From: Erysipelotrichaceae bacterium UBA2227
Lineage (GTDB): Bacteria > Bacillota_I > Bacilli_A > Erysipelotrichales > Erysipelotrichaceae
Direction of reading: 5' to 3'
Assembly: GCA_002348095.1 (NCBI GenBank)
Contig: DDYT01000025.1
Location: 1-17,278, forward strand
DNA: 17,278 nt
Shown here piece by piece: positions 6,937 through 14,388 of this stretch. The stretch's first letter is position 1, and each line of letters begins with the position of its first letter. Below the pieces are notes generated by a model. It had not been told where the DNA came from. It did not search any database and saw only the letters and a program-made list of their open reading frames with translations. The translations under genes were made by a program, and so were the position numbers.

Positions 6937-8094
6937 ACATAACTGATAGATTCTAACGACGTCTTCCTTCGTCAGAGGGACGTAGGCATGTTTAAGGGCC
7001 CCATATTTGACAGCCTTCTCAGCCATAATCTCAAATTTCTCATCAGTGATACCGACTTCGCTCAGTCGCATCGGAATGCCAAGGGAAGCAAAGAAGGTTT
7101 CCATTGCAACAATTGTTTGTTTTGCGGTGGACATTTTATCACCATCATCTGAAAGTCTGAATACGTTGATGCCCAAGGTTGCGATCTTTTCGGCAGTATC
7201 TTCACTTAAAATGTGTTTGAGCCAGGCCGGAATCAAAATGGCCAATCCGACACCATGGGTCAGATCGTAATATGCGCTTAGTTCATGCTCGATTGAGTGG
7301 ACCGACCAGGCGCCGGATTTTCCGTTTCCGGTTAAACCATTAAGTGCTAATGAGCTTGCCCAGGCCAGATTGGCTCTGGCCGCATAGTGTTGAGGATCTT
7401 CAAGAGCCAGAGGAGCATACTTGATGACGGTAATCATCACAGCCTCCGCAATCTTATCCTGAATAAATGCATCGTCACCTTTTTTGAAATAACTCTCCAG
7501 TACATGAGAGATGGTATCAACAGCCCCGGCAGCTGTCTGCATCGGAGGTAATGTGTAAAGATAGGTCGGATCGATGACGGTTGCCTGAGGCATTGTCACC
7601 GGTGCTCCCATACCCAACTTTAACATTTGCTCTTTATTCGTAATGACGGAGCCGCGGTTCATTTCCGATCCGGTTCCTGCCATGGTCAACACGGTAACGA
7701 TCGGCAATGCTTTCGTTATTTTTCGTGAATCTAGCACCAAATCCCAAGGGTCACCTTCATAATACCGGGCTGCAGCGACTGCTTTGGTACAGTCGATGAC
7801 CGATCCGCCTCCGACCGCCAGAATAACATCGATATCATTGTCCCGGCATAACTGAACACCGCGTTTGACCGAGTCCAGACTCGGATTGGGTTCAATATCT
7901 GAAAATTCGACGACATTGAATGATGAAGATAACAAATCCATGACCTGGGCGTAAATGCCGTTTTTCTTGATACTTCCGCCGCCATAGGAAAACAGCACGT
8001 TCTTTCCATAGCGTTTCAACACATCCGGAAGATTCTTGATTTCTCCTTTTCCGAAGAATATTTCGGTGTAAACATGAAATTTAAAATTATCCAT
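6931..8094 (-). CDS. Iron-containing alcohol dehydrogenase (butanol dehydrogenase-like)
   Basis: A 387-residue group III (iron-dependent) alcohol dehydrogenase, which interconverts alcohols and aldehydes with NAD(P)H. The nucleotide-binding GGGS lies at 95-98 within ILAVGGGSVIDCTKA, and MAGTGSEMN (138-146) is the conserved substrate/cofactor loop. The metal ligands fit the family spacing: D193, H197 (AVDTISH), H266 and H280 (HSIEHELSAYYDLTHG). The overall look is that of the BdhA/YqhD group. The start is the ATG at 8094: a CAGGAGG ribosome site sits six bases before it on the minus strand, so nine upstream in-frame codons are not used. It is probably fermentative or aldehyde-detoxifying; the actual substrate is not determinable. 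Confidence 0.93.
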   Translation of the reverse strand: MDNFKFHVYTEIFFGKGEIKNLPDVLKRYGKNVLFSYGGGSIKKNGIYAQVMDLLSSSFNVVEFSDIEPNPSLDSVKRGVQLCRDNDIDVILAVGGGSVIDCTKAVAAARYYEGDPWDLVLDSRKITKALPIVTVLTMAGTGSEMNRGSVITNKEQMLKLGMGAPVTMPQATVIDPTYLYTLPPMQTAAGAVDTISHVLESYFKKGDDAFIQDKIAEAVMITVIKYAPLALEDPQHYAARANLAWASSLALNGLTGNGKSGAWSVHSIEHELSAYYDLTHGVGLAILIPAWLKHILSEDTAEKIATLGINVFRLSDDGDKMSTAKQTIVAMETFFASLGIPMRLSEVGITDEKFEIMAEKAVKYGALKHAYVPLTKEDVVRIYQLCK

Positions 8095-8112
8095 AACAAA
8101 CCTCCTGTATTT

Positions 8113-8140
8113 ATTGTACATGATTTATCGGCGGTTTCAA
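8113..8140 (-). promoter_or_regulatory. Probable promoter of the alcohol dehydrogenase
   Basis: Read on the minus strand, TTGAAA (8140-8135) and TACAAT (8118-8113) are 16 bases apart. A small inverted repeat, AACGG (8139-8143) and CCGTT (8150-8154), touches the -35 box and could be a regulator site, but with five-base arms this is tentative. Confidence 0.6.
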
Positions 8141-8195
8141 CGGTTACACCCGTTATGACAGATTAAAAGCAGATAGTATATCAAGGCTGGTTGAG

Positions 8196-8204
8196 TGATA
8201 TAAT
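8196..8204 (+). promoter_or_regulatory. Extended -10 promoter of the YhhN-family gene
   Basis: TGATATAAT gives TG-n-TATAAT, 17 bases before the start codon. There is no clear -35 box. With the minus-strand promoter it makes the 127-base intergenic region divergent. Confidence 0.65.
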
Positions 8205-8221
8205 TTAGACAGAGGTTACCT

Positions 8222-8836
8222 ATGACACCACTCATCATCCTATATCTGATCAGCTGGTCGATGCTTATGATTACAGTACTTTGGCAAATGCCACTGGTGT
8301 TTTACCGTTGGGTAAAGATCGCTACGGCTGCGCTGTTTGTACTGATTTCTTTAAGTAATGACAACTTAATGATTATCATGACGTTGATTCTGTTTTTTAT
8401 CGGTGATGTCGTGCTTGCCTTTGCGGATGGGGGGAAAGTGAAGCACTGGCTGTTATCTGGAATGCTGTTCTTTTGGTTGGGACATCTTGGGTTGATTTTC
8501 TGTATGCTTAATAATCGGTCATTTGATGGATTTGCTCTTATATACGGATTGACTCCTGTCGTACTTTTATTTTTCATTAAGCATACATTTTTTCGAATTG
8601 ACTTTCGTGGAATATTTGTTTTATTGGTGATGTATGGATATACCTTAGGCATTCTCGGCAGCATGTCACTGATGAGCTATGATGTTCAACCTTTACTTAC
8701 CTGTGGGATCATGATTTTCATTGTGAGTGACCTGTGTCTGATATTTTGGTATTTTTATCCAGAATGTCCGCGATTTGTTAAACTTTTGAATGTCATAACA
8801 TACTTTGGTTCGGTATTGATCATTGCGCTGTCCTGA
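8222..8836 (+). CDS. YhhN-family (lysoplasmalogenase-like) membrane protein
   Basis: This 204-residue protein is almost wholly hydrophobic, with about eight predicted membrane helices. Three landmarks match the YhhN/TMEM86 family: FFIGDVVLAF (58-67, acidic D62), WLGHLGLIF (85-93, H88), and MIFIVSDLCLIF (164-175, D170), ending in the typical YFGSVLIIALS. Some eukaryotic and bacterial members hydrolyse lysoplasmalogen, cleaving the vinyl ether bond. Plasmalogens do occur in anaerobic Firmicutes, so this activity is plausible here, but it is inferred from the family alone. AGAGG before the ATG is a usable ribosome site. Confidence 0.75.
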   Translation: MTPLIILYLISWSMLMITVLWQMPLVFYRWVKIATAALFVLISLSNDNLMIIMTLILFFIGDVVLAFADGGKVKHWLLSGMLFFWLGHLGLIFCMLNNRSFDGFALIYGLTPVVLLFFIKHTFFRIDFRGIFVLLVMYGYTLGILGSMSLMSYDVQPLLTCGIMIFIVSDLCLIFWYFYPECPRFVKLLNVITYFGSVLIIALS

Positions 8837-8838
8837 CC

Positions 8839-8867
8839 TTGTAATATCGATATTTTTTTTGTATAAT
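8839..8867 (+). promoter_or_regulatory. Promoter of the marR-ABC operon
   Basis: TTGTAA (8839-8844) and a consensus TATAAT (8862-8867) are 17 bases apart. The spacer holds a run of eight T. Transcription would begin inside the palindrome that follows. Confidence 0.85.
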
Positions 8868-8884
8868 AGTTGCGTGCGCAACTA
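8867..8884. promoter_or_regulatory. 18-bp palindrome, likely MarR operator
   Basis: TAGTTGCGTGCGCAACTA has perfect eight-base arms around a central TG. It begins at the last base of the -10 box, covers the transcription start and ends just before the marR ribosome site. A MarR dimer bound here would block initiation, and autoregulation is usual for this family. Confidence 0.85.
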
Positions 8885-8895
8885 ATGGAGGGCCT

Positions 8896-9333
8896 ATGTT
8901 ACCAATTGTCAAAAACATCAGTATCATCGAGCGATGCAATATACTGTTTCGTAATGAAGCTTTCAGGAAATTCGACTTAAGCGGATATCAGTACAGTTAT
9001 CTGATCGAAATCTGTCGCAATCCCGGGATTTCACAGGAACAGCTGACCAAAAATATGCATATCGACAAGAGCAATGTTGCCCGGGGTCTGACTTCACTGG
9101 CAGAGAAAGATTATGTTACACGCCTGACCAATCCCAGTGACAATCGGTACATTTTGCTTTATCCGACCGAAAAAGCCATGGAAATTTATGGACAGCTGCG
9201 TGAAATTATAAAGCGGGAACGGGCCTTTTTGATGGAAGGTTTTAGTGAAGAAGAAGAGAATCAGTTGGTCGCACTTCTGGAGAAACTGAAAGATCGGGCG
9301 CTTTTGCTTAAAGAATGGGGGGAAGGATTATGA
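8896..9333 (+). CDS. MarR-family transcriptional regulator
   Basis: This 145-residue winged-helix repressor probably controls the exporter operon it heads. The helix-turn-helix covers about 45-76 (ISQEQLTKNMHIDKSNVARGL, recognition helix 57-70) and the wing is NPSDNRYILLYPTEKA (79-94), with the family's D-x-R pair (D82, R84). Helices at both ends (1-25 and 98-140) would form the dimer. GGAGGG precedes the ATG. Its stop overlaps the first ABC gene as ATGA, after a GGGGGGAAGGA ribosome site. The ligand is probably a toxic compound exported by the transporter, but the sequence does not say which. Confidence 0.93.
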   Translation: MLPIVKNISIIERCNILFRNEAFRKFDLSGYQYSYLIEICRNPGISQEQLTKNMHIDKSNVARGLTSLAEKDYVTRLTNPSDNRYILLYPTEKAMEIYGQLREIIKRERAFLMEGFSEEEENQLVALLEKLKDRALLLKEWGEGL

Positions 9334-11051
9334 GATATGTACTTTCTTACCTGAATCCATACAAGTACAAACTGATCGTGAATCTGATCGTCAAAAGCGG
9401 TGCGACATTAATGGAACTGTTTTTGCCGTGGATCTTGGCGTATGTGATCGATTCTGTCATACCGACCGAAAATGTACCGTCAATCATCATCTTCGGTGTG
9501 ATTATGTTGTTGTGTTCCGGATTGGCTTTTTACGGAAATGTGGTGGCTAACCGTATGGCTGCCAGAATTTCCAGTGATGCCATCAAAACGCTGCGTGATG
9601 ACGGATACAGCAAGATCATGAATTTCTCCAACCGTACCGTCGATGAATTCAAAATTCCGTCATTGGTATCACGGATGACCACCGACACGTATCATATTTA
9701 TCGGATGTTCAATGTCGTGCAGCGCATCGGCGTCCGTGCGCCGATCCTTCTTTTGGGAAGTATTTTTCTGATGGTCATGATCGATTTGAGTCTGGCTTTG
9801 GTATTGATTGCATTGCTGCCATTAATTGCCATAGTGATTTATGTCATTTCCCGTCGGGGAGTTCCTTACTATAGTCAGTTACAAAAGGAGTTGGACAGTC
9901 TGATCCGGATCGTACGCGAAAACATTGCGGGTATCCGGGTAATCAAAGCTTTGGCGAAAGAAAAGGACGAGCGAATCAAATTCGAACAGGTCAATCGTGC
10001 GGTCAGTAAAAAAGAACGTTCTGCCGGTTATGTCGTGTCGATGCTCAATCCGATGATGAACTTTCTTCTTAATATGGGACTGATCATGATTCTGTATTTC
10101 GGGGCGATCCGTGTAAGTCAGGGACTCAGTCAGACCGGAAGCATTATTGCATTTCTGACCTACTTTACCTTGATTTTAATGTCCTTTTTAGCATTGAATC
10201 GCATATTTTTAATGTATTCGCGGGCCAGTGCCTCCGCAAACCGCATCATTGAAATACTTCAAAGAGAGGATGCATTTGAAATCATCGTAAGTGAGGCGAT
10301 TCCAACCGACTTGCATATTGAATTTAAAAATGTTGACTTCTCTTATAATAAGGCGAAGAACCATATTGAAAACATATCGTTTCAGATCAAGCGCAATCAG
10401 ACCTTTGGGATCATTGGATCGACCGGCAGCGGTAAATCCACGATTGCTCAGTTGCTTCTGCGCTTCTATGATGTAGATCAAGGTCAGATTCTGATCAATG
10501 GGAAAGATATCAAGTCGTATGATTTAAAAGAACTTCGTTCGAAGTTTGGGGTGGTGCTTCAGAATGATGTTCTGTTTTCATCTACGGTTTCCGACAATAT
10601 TCGTTTCGGTCGAAGTGTAGATGATGAGTCCTTATCGGAAGCCGCGGAAATGGCTCAGGCGAGTGAGTTTATCGATAAACTGAATGAAAAATACGGTCAG
10701 GAAGTTTTGCGGGGCGGGGCTAATTTCTCCGGCGGTCAGCGCCAGCGCATGCTGATTGCCCGGGCGTTGGCGGACCATCCGGAAATACTGATTTTCGATG
10801 ATGCATCCAGTGCTTTAGATTACAAAACAGATGCGGATTTGCGCAACCGTCTTCGAAAAAGCGGGATGTCCACCGTCATTCTGATTGCACAACGGGTTTC
10901 GACGGTATTAAGTGCAGATCAGATTTTGGTCATTGAAGAAGGCCGGATCGTCGGCTTGGGTACACATGCACAATTGATCGAAGATTGTGATGTTTATCGT
11001 GAGCTTGTCGAATTACAGTTAGGAGGCAGGGAATATGTCAACGCAGCATAG
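9330..11051 (+). CDS. ABC exporter half-transporter with degenerate ATP site (subunit 1)
   Basis: A 573-residue half-transporter: a six-helix type IV membrane domain (about 1-310), then a nucleotide-binding domain. Walker A is GSTGSGKST (363-371), Q-loop Q411, signature FSGGQ (466-470) and Walker B ILIFD (486-490). The residue after Walker B is D491, where the catalytic Glu is expected, and the switch position is Q521 (IAQRVSTV) instead of His. These two changes mark the non-hydrolysing side of heterodimeric exporters such as TM287/288, BmrCD or LmrCD. It would pair with the next protein. I chose the ATG at 9330 (ATGA overlap with marR), not an upstream in-frame start at 9315. Likely multidrug or lipid export; substrate unknown. 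Confidence 0.93.
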   Translation: MRYVLSYLNPYKYKLIVNLIVKSGATLMELFLPWILAYVIDSVIPTENVPSIIIFGVIMLLCSGLAFYGNVVANRMAARISSDAIKTLRDDGYSKIMNFSNRTVDEFKIPSLVSRMTTDTYHIYRMFNVVQRIGVRAPILLLGSIFLMVMIDLSLALVLIALLPLIAIVIYVISRRGVPYYSQLQKELDSLIRIVRENIAGIRVIKALAKEKDERIKFEQVNRAVSKKERSAGYVVSMLNPMMNFLLNMGLIMILYFGAIRVSQGLSQTGSIIAFLTYFTLILMSFLALNRIFLMYSRASASANRIIEILQREDAFEIIVSEAIPTDLHIEFKNVDFSYNKAKNHIENISFQIKRNQTFGIIGSTGSGKSTIAQLLLRFYDVDQGQILINGKDIKSYDLKELRSKFGVVLQNDVLFSSTVSDNIRFGRSVDDESLSEAAEMAQASEFIDKLNEKYGQEVLRGGANFSGGQRQRMLIARALADHPEILIFDDASSALDYKTDADLRNRLRKSGMSTVILIAQRVSTVLSADQILVIEEGRIVGLGTHAQLIEDCDVYRELVELQLGGREYVNAA

Positions 11052-12825
11052 CGGAATGGGACCGATCAGTGAAGCTGTGGATAAACCTCATAACACCAAA
11101 GCAACACTGAAAAAACTGATGAAATACATCAAGGTACAACGATGGCTGTTTTTCGCTGCCATCATCCTATCGGTTTCGGCCAATGCACTTCAGCTTATCG
11201 GACCGTATCTTACCGGTCAGGTTATCGACCTGATCCGTCTGGGCGATTTTGTACAAGCCTGGCCGAAAATCCAGCAAGTCATTCTTCAGATGATCATATT
11301 CTATGCGTTTTCTGCCGGTATGCTCTATGCGTTGCAAGTGCTGATGATCTATATCTCGCAGCGCATCGTCGTGAATATGCGCAGTGACCTGTTTGAGAAA
11401 TTTACTTCATTGCCGGTCAGTTATTTTGACAAGCATCAGATCGGGGATATGCTCAGTCGGATGTCCTATGATATTGATACCATCAACACATCGTTATCAT
11501 CAGATGTCGTGCAGCTGTTTGGCAGTATCATCACGGTCGTCGGAGCCTTTGGAATGATGGCATTTATCTCACCGTTGCTGCTTTTGATATTTGTTATAAC
11601 GATTCCGGCATCCATTCTCACGACACGTTATCTGGCAAAGAAAACCCGGCCGCTCTTTCGGGTGCGTTCAAAGAAGCTGGGAGATATGAACGGATTTATC
11701 GAAGAAACGATTTCCGGACAGAAAACCGTAAAGGCATACAGTCAGCAGGACAAAATGATCGAAGAGTTCAAAGTAAAGAATCTGGATGCATCAGAGGCTT
11801 ATTATAAGGCGGATTACTATGGCAGCATGACCGGGCCGGCCATCTCTTTTATCAACAATATTTCCATGGCTTTGATCAGTCTTTTTGGATCACTGTTATA
11901 CCTGTTCAGCTTTATTACACTGGGAAACATTTCTTCATTTCTGCTTTATTCACGAAAGTTCTCGGGACCGATCAATGAAGCAGCGAATATCGTTGCGGAA
12001 CTGCAGTCGACCTTAGCGGCATCGGAACGGGTATTCCGGGTATTGGAAAGTGAGAACGAAACCGAAGCACTTATGACGAAATTGTATCCCAAGACGGTTA
12101 CCGGTGAAGTTGTTTTCGAACATGTAAATTTCAGCTATATCCAGGGAGTACCGGTCATAAAGGAATTGAGTCTGCATGTTTCCCCGGGCAGTGTCGTGGC
12201 CATCGTCGGGCAGACCGGTGCCGGGAAAACCACGATGATCAACTTGCTGATGCGCTTTTATGACGTTGACAGCGGAAGGATTCTGATTGATGGCATAGAT
12301 ATACAATCGACCACACGCAAAGACTTGCGTGAGCAGTTTGCAATGGTTTTGCAGGACTCCTGGTTATTTTATGGAACGATTTTTCAGAACATCGCTTACG
12401 GACATCCTGAAGCGACCCTTGAGGATGTGATCCGCATTGCGAAAGAAGTGAATATCCATCATTTTATTGAGCGCTTGCCTCAAGGATATGATACGATAAT
12501 TACCGATGACGGTATCAATATTTCCAAGGGTCAAAAGCAACTGATCACCATCGCCCGGGCGATGCTTCAGGATCGTAAGATGATTATTCTTGATGAAGCA
12601 ACAAGCAGCGTCGATACCCGTACGGAAATGAAGATTCAAAAGGCAATGCGCAAACTGATGGAAGGGAAAACCTGTTTTGTCATTGCTCATCGGCTGAGTA
12701 CGATCAAAAATGCGGATGTGATTTTGGTGGTCAATGACGGAAACATCGTTGAAAAAGGAAGTCATGACTCCCTTATGGAAGAAAAAGGTTATTATTATAA
12801 AATGTTTATGTCTCAGTTTGAGTAG
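11035..12825 (+). CDS. ABC exporter half-transporter with catalytic ATP site (subunit 2)
   Basis: A 596-residue partner of the preceding half-transporter. A 25-residue polar N-terminus leads into a six-helix membrane domain (about 35-330) and an ATP-binding domain. Walker A is GQTGAGKTT (392-400), Q440 the Q-loop, Walker B MIILD (516-520) with catalytic E521, and switch H552 in IAHRLSTI. Its signature is ISKGQ (496-500) rather than LSGGQ. In a head-to-tail dimer this altered signature faces the defective Walker B of subunit 1, while its own intact Walker B faces subunit 1's good FSGGQ. One active and one degenerate site result. The start lies inside subunit 1's gene (17-base overlap) after an AGGAGG site. 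Confidence 0.94.
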   Translation: MSTQHSGMGPISEAVDKPHNTKATLKKLMKYIKVQRWLFFAAIILSVSANALQLIGPYLTGQVIDLIRLGDFVQAWPKIQQVILQMIIFYAFSAGMLYALQVLMIYISQRIVVNMRSDLFEKFTSLPVSYFDKHQIGDMLSRMSYDIDTINTSLSSDVVQLFGSIITVVGAFGMMAFISPLLLLIFVITIPASILTTRYLAKKTRPLFRVRSKKLGDMNGFIEETISGQKTVKAYSQQDKMIEEFKVKNLDASEAYYKADYYGSMTGPAISFINNISMALISLFGSLLYLFSFITLGNISSFLLYSRKFSGPINEAANIVAELQSTLAASERVFRVLESENETEALMTKLYPKTVTGEVVFEHVNFSYIQGVPVIKELSLHVSPGSVVAIVGQTGAGKTTMINLLMRFYDVDSGRILIDGIDIQSTTRKDLREQFAMVLQDSWLFYGTIFQNIAYGHPEATLEDVIRIAKEVNIHHFIERLPQGYDTIITDDGINISKGQKQLITIARAMLQDRKMIILDEATSSVDTRTEMKIQKAMRKLMEGKTCFVIAHRLSTIKNADVILVVNDGNIVEKGSHDSLMEEKGYYYKMFMSQFE

Positions 12826-12837
12826 AAAGGGGTACGT

Positions 12838-12921
12838 ATGGTATTTTCAGTCATTGTCTTGGGCGGAGTTGTTATAGTGCTGTTTCTGTTTATGGCGGTA
12901 GCACTTATTTCTCGGAGGTAA
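12838..12921 (+). CDS. 27-residue single-helix membrane peptide in the exporter operon
   Basis: This short frame encodes MVFSV...ALISRR: about 22 continuous hydrophobic residues and a basic SRR end, the layout of a small single-pass membrane peptide with its C-terminus in the cytoplasm. Support comes from a strong ribosome site (AAAGGGG, 12826-12832) five bases before the ATG, a position 12 bases after the exporter gene and three bases before the VOC gene, and an end that supplies the next gene's CGGAGG ribosome site. I know no family for it. By analogy with KdpF-like small subunits it might assist the transporter. The alternative is a leader frame that couples translation of the VOC gene. 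Confidence 0.72.
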   Translation: MVFSVIVLGGVVIVLFLFMAVALISRR

Positions 12922-12923
12922 GT

Positions 12924-13271
12924 ATGGAAGTTACTTCAATCATCCATTTTTACGGAACACACGACTTATCGAAATGCTTCGACTTTTATATAAACAGACT
13001 TGGATTTACGTTATATAAAGATCAGGGTATCTGTCATATCTATCGGTTAACGGATACATCCTTTATCGGGTTTTGCGAGCACATACCTGTAGTGAATCAA
13101 GAGCGCTCCCCAATCATCACTTTGGTAGTTGAGGATGTGTGGAGGGTATATCATACGTGGAAATTATGGACTGATATTCATGAACCCGTCATTACTGAAA
13201 AATTCCGGATTGAGCATTTCTTTGCGACCGATCCCAACGGATATACATTGGAAGTTCAGCGCTTTTTGTAA
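12924..13271 (+). CDS. VOC-superfamily (glyoxalase/bleomycin-resistance-like) protein
   Basis: A 115-residue single vicinal-oxygen-chelate unit. The beta-alpha-beta-beta-beta pattern is visible: strand with H8 (IIHFYG), helix DLSKCFDFYINRLGFTLY, strands up to FIGFCEH, then ITLVVEDVWRVYHTW and the closing FFATDPNGYTLEVQRFL. H8 and E110 fit two of the usual metal-ligand positions. Members range from dioxygenases and glyoxalases to drug-binding resistance proteins. Next to a MarR-controlled exporter, drug binding or modification is plausible but not shown. CGGAGG before the ATG lies in the end of the small peptide gene. Confidence 0.82.
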   Translation: MEVTSIIHFYGTHDLSKCFDFYINRLGFTLYKDQGICHIYRLTDTSFIGFCEHIPVVNQERSPIITLVVEDVWRVYHTWKLWTDIHEPVITEKFRIEHFFATDPNGYTLEVQRFL

Positions 13272-13312
13272 TCTTCTTGATAAATTACACAAACATCGAT
13301 ATAGTAAGAGAT

Positions 13313-14311
13313 ATGAGAAAACGAATCAACCGAAAACTGCGAAGAAGGAATCTGACGATTTTGGCCATGCTGGTCTGGATCATGCTTTTTAGCAGTTTTT
13401 ATTTGTTAACGATGATCCCGCGCTGGATTCATCAGAGTCAGATGAAGAATCATCGGACGATCGTCTTATCTCAGCACTTCCTTCACAATGTTCTGGACCA
13501 TTTACGGCATCCATGGTATCGCGCCGATTTTGATCAGGGAGATGTGATCCTTTATAATCGTGGCCAGTTTGGGATTTTACTGGATGGTCATCAGATTTCA
13601 CTGACCAAAGAGTTGGGATTGGAGTCTGGGGAGATGGAGAAAGGGCCATATCCGCATTTTCGATATGTTGTTCTCGAAGGAACGGGTTGGTCGGATTTGT
13701 TGGACTTATTACCCAAACGCACATACAAGGCCAAGGATTTCGGAATCAAAGAAGTTCTGAGTGTTTTTGATTACAATAAAGACGGTCTCAGGGATGCTTA
13801 CAATTTCGTTATCGGCGGTCGAGAAGGTGCGTACAGCATGGACGTATACGTCGATAAATATTATTGGAATTCCTACCCGCCACCTGGAGAAGGTGTGTGT
13901 ACGGATGTGATCTGGATGGCCTACCGTGAAGCCGGATATACCTTGCGCCGTATGGTAAATAAAGACATTGTCGAGAATACACATTTATACTGGCGGACAA
14001 AAGGTGAACCGGATATTGCGATCGATTTTCGCAGAGTAGGCAATCTTCATATATATCTGAAACGCAAAGCCATTGAGCTGACCAAGGATCTCAATAAAGT
14101 TGAACAGTGGCAACCGGGGGATATCGTTGTGTTTGATGGTCATATCGGTATCGTTTCCGATAAGCGTGACCGGTATGGAACTCCGCTGATGATCCATCAC
14201 GGCGGCGGATTAGGACGTGAAGAACTGGCGATGCACCGTCAGCCGATCATCGGTCACTTCCGGTTTGATGCGTCACGGTTGGATCCGGACGATCTGATTC
14301 CTTGGCGATGA
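13313..14311 (+). CDS. Membrane-anchored DUF1287-family protein (NlpC/P60-like)
   Basis: This 332-residue protein starts with a very basic stretch (MRKRINRKLRRR) and one membrane helix (about 14-36), so the rest is extracytoplasmic. The C-terminal half matches DUF1287: GVCTDVIWMAYREAGY (194-209, candidate nucleophile C196), AIDFRRVGNLHIYLKR (236-251), WQPGDIVVF (266-274), DGHIGIVSD (275-283, H277), MIHH (293-296) and IGHFRFD (313-319). The Cys/His pair is the papain-like arrangement seen in NlpC/P60-type hydrolases, so a cell-wall substrate is possible. Unusually, residues 153-164 read DYNKDGLRDAYN, a calcium-loop-like pattern. The ATG at 13313 is preferred over a TTG at 13277; its ribosome site (AAGAG) is weak. 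No terminator separates it from the VOC gene. Confidence 0.82.
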   Translation: MRKRINRKLRRRNLTILAMLVWIMLFSSFYLLTMIPRWIHQSQMKNHRTIVLSQHFLHNVLDHLRHPWYRADFDQGDVILYNRGQFGILLDGHQISLTKELGLESGEMEKGPYPHFRYVVLEGTGWSDLLDLLPKRTYKAKDFGIKEVLSVFDYNKDGLRDAYNFVIGGREGAYSMDVYVDKYYWNSYPPPGEGVCTDVIWMAYREAGYTLRRMVNKDIVENTHLYWRTKGEPDIAIDFRRVGNLHIYLKRKAIELTKDLNKVEQWQPGDIVVFDGHIGIVSDKRDRYGTPLMIHHGGGLGREELAMHRQPIIGHFRFDASRLDPDDLIPWR

Positions 14312-14376
14312 AAATCTGACAACAATATTCATGTTTGTTTCATAACTTTCTTAATGCGCGTATATATGACCTCGTG

Positions 14377-14382
14377 TATAAT
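14377..14382 (+). promoter_or_regulatory. TATAAT -10 box upstream of the candidate small RNA
   Basis: A consensus TATAAT stands in an AT-rich stretch after the DUF1287 gene. No convincing -35 box lies 16-18 bases upstream. Transcription would start near 14389. I see no terminator between 14312 and this point. Confidence 0.6.
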
Positions 14383-14388
14383 ATAAGT

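Noticed and set aside
8139..8154. AACGG-N6-CCGTT in the divergent dehydrogenase/YhhN region as a regulator site.
   Set aside because: The arms are only five bases and no matching regulator is nearby, so I mention it only with the promoter and do not claim an operator.
8842..8860. AATATCGATATT followed by a T run after the YhhN gene looked like a terminator.
   Set aside because: The usable stem is only four A-T pairs once a loop is allowed, and the T run lies in the spacer of the marR promoter.
13277..13312. A TTG start extending the DUF1287 protein by 12 residues.
   Set aside because: No ribosome site precedes it. The ATG at 13313 begins a normal basic-plus-hydrophobic membrane anchor.
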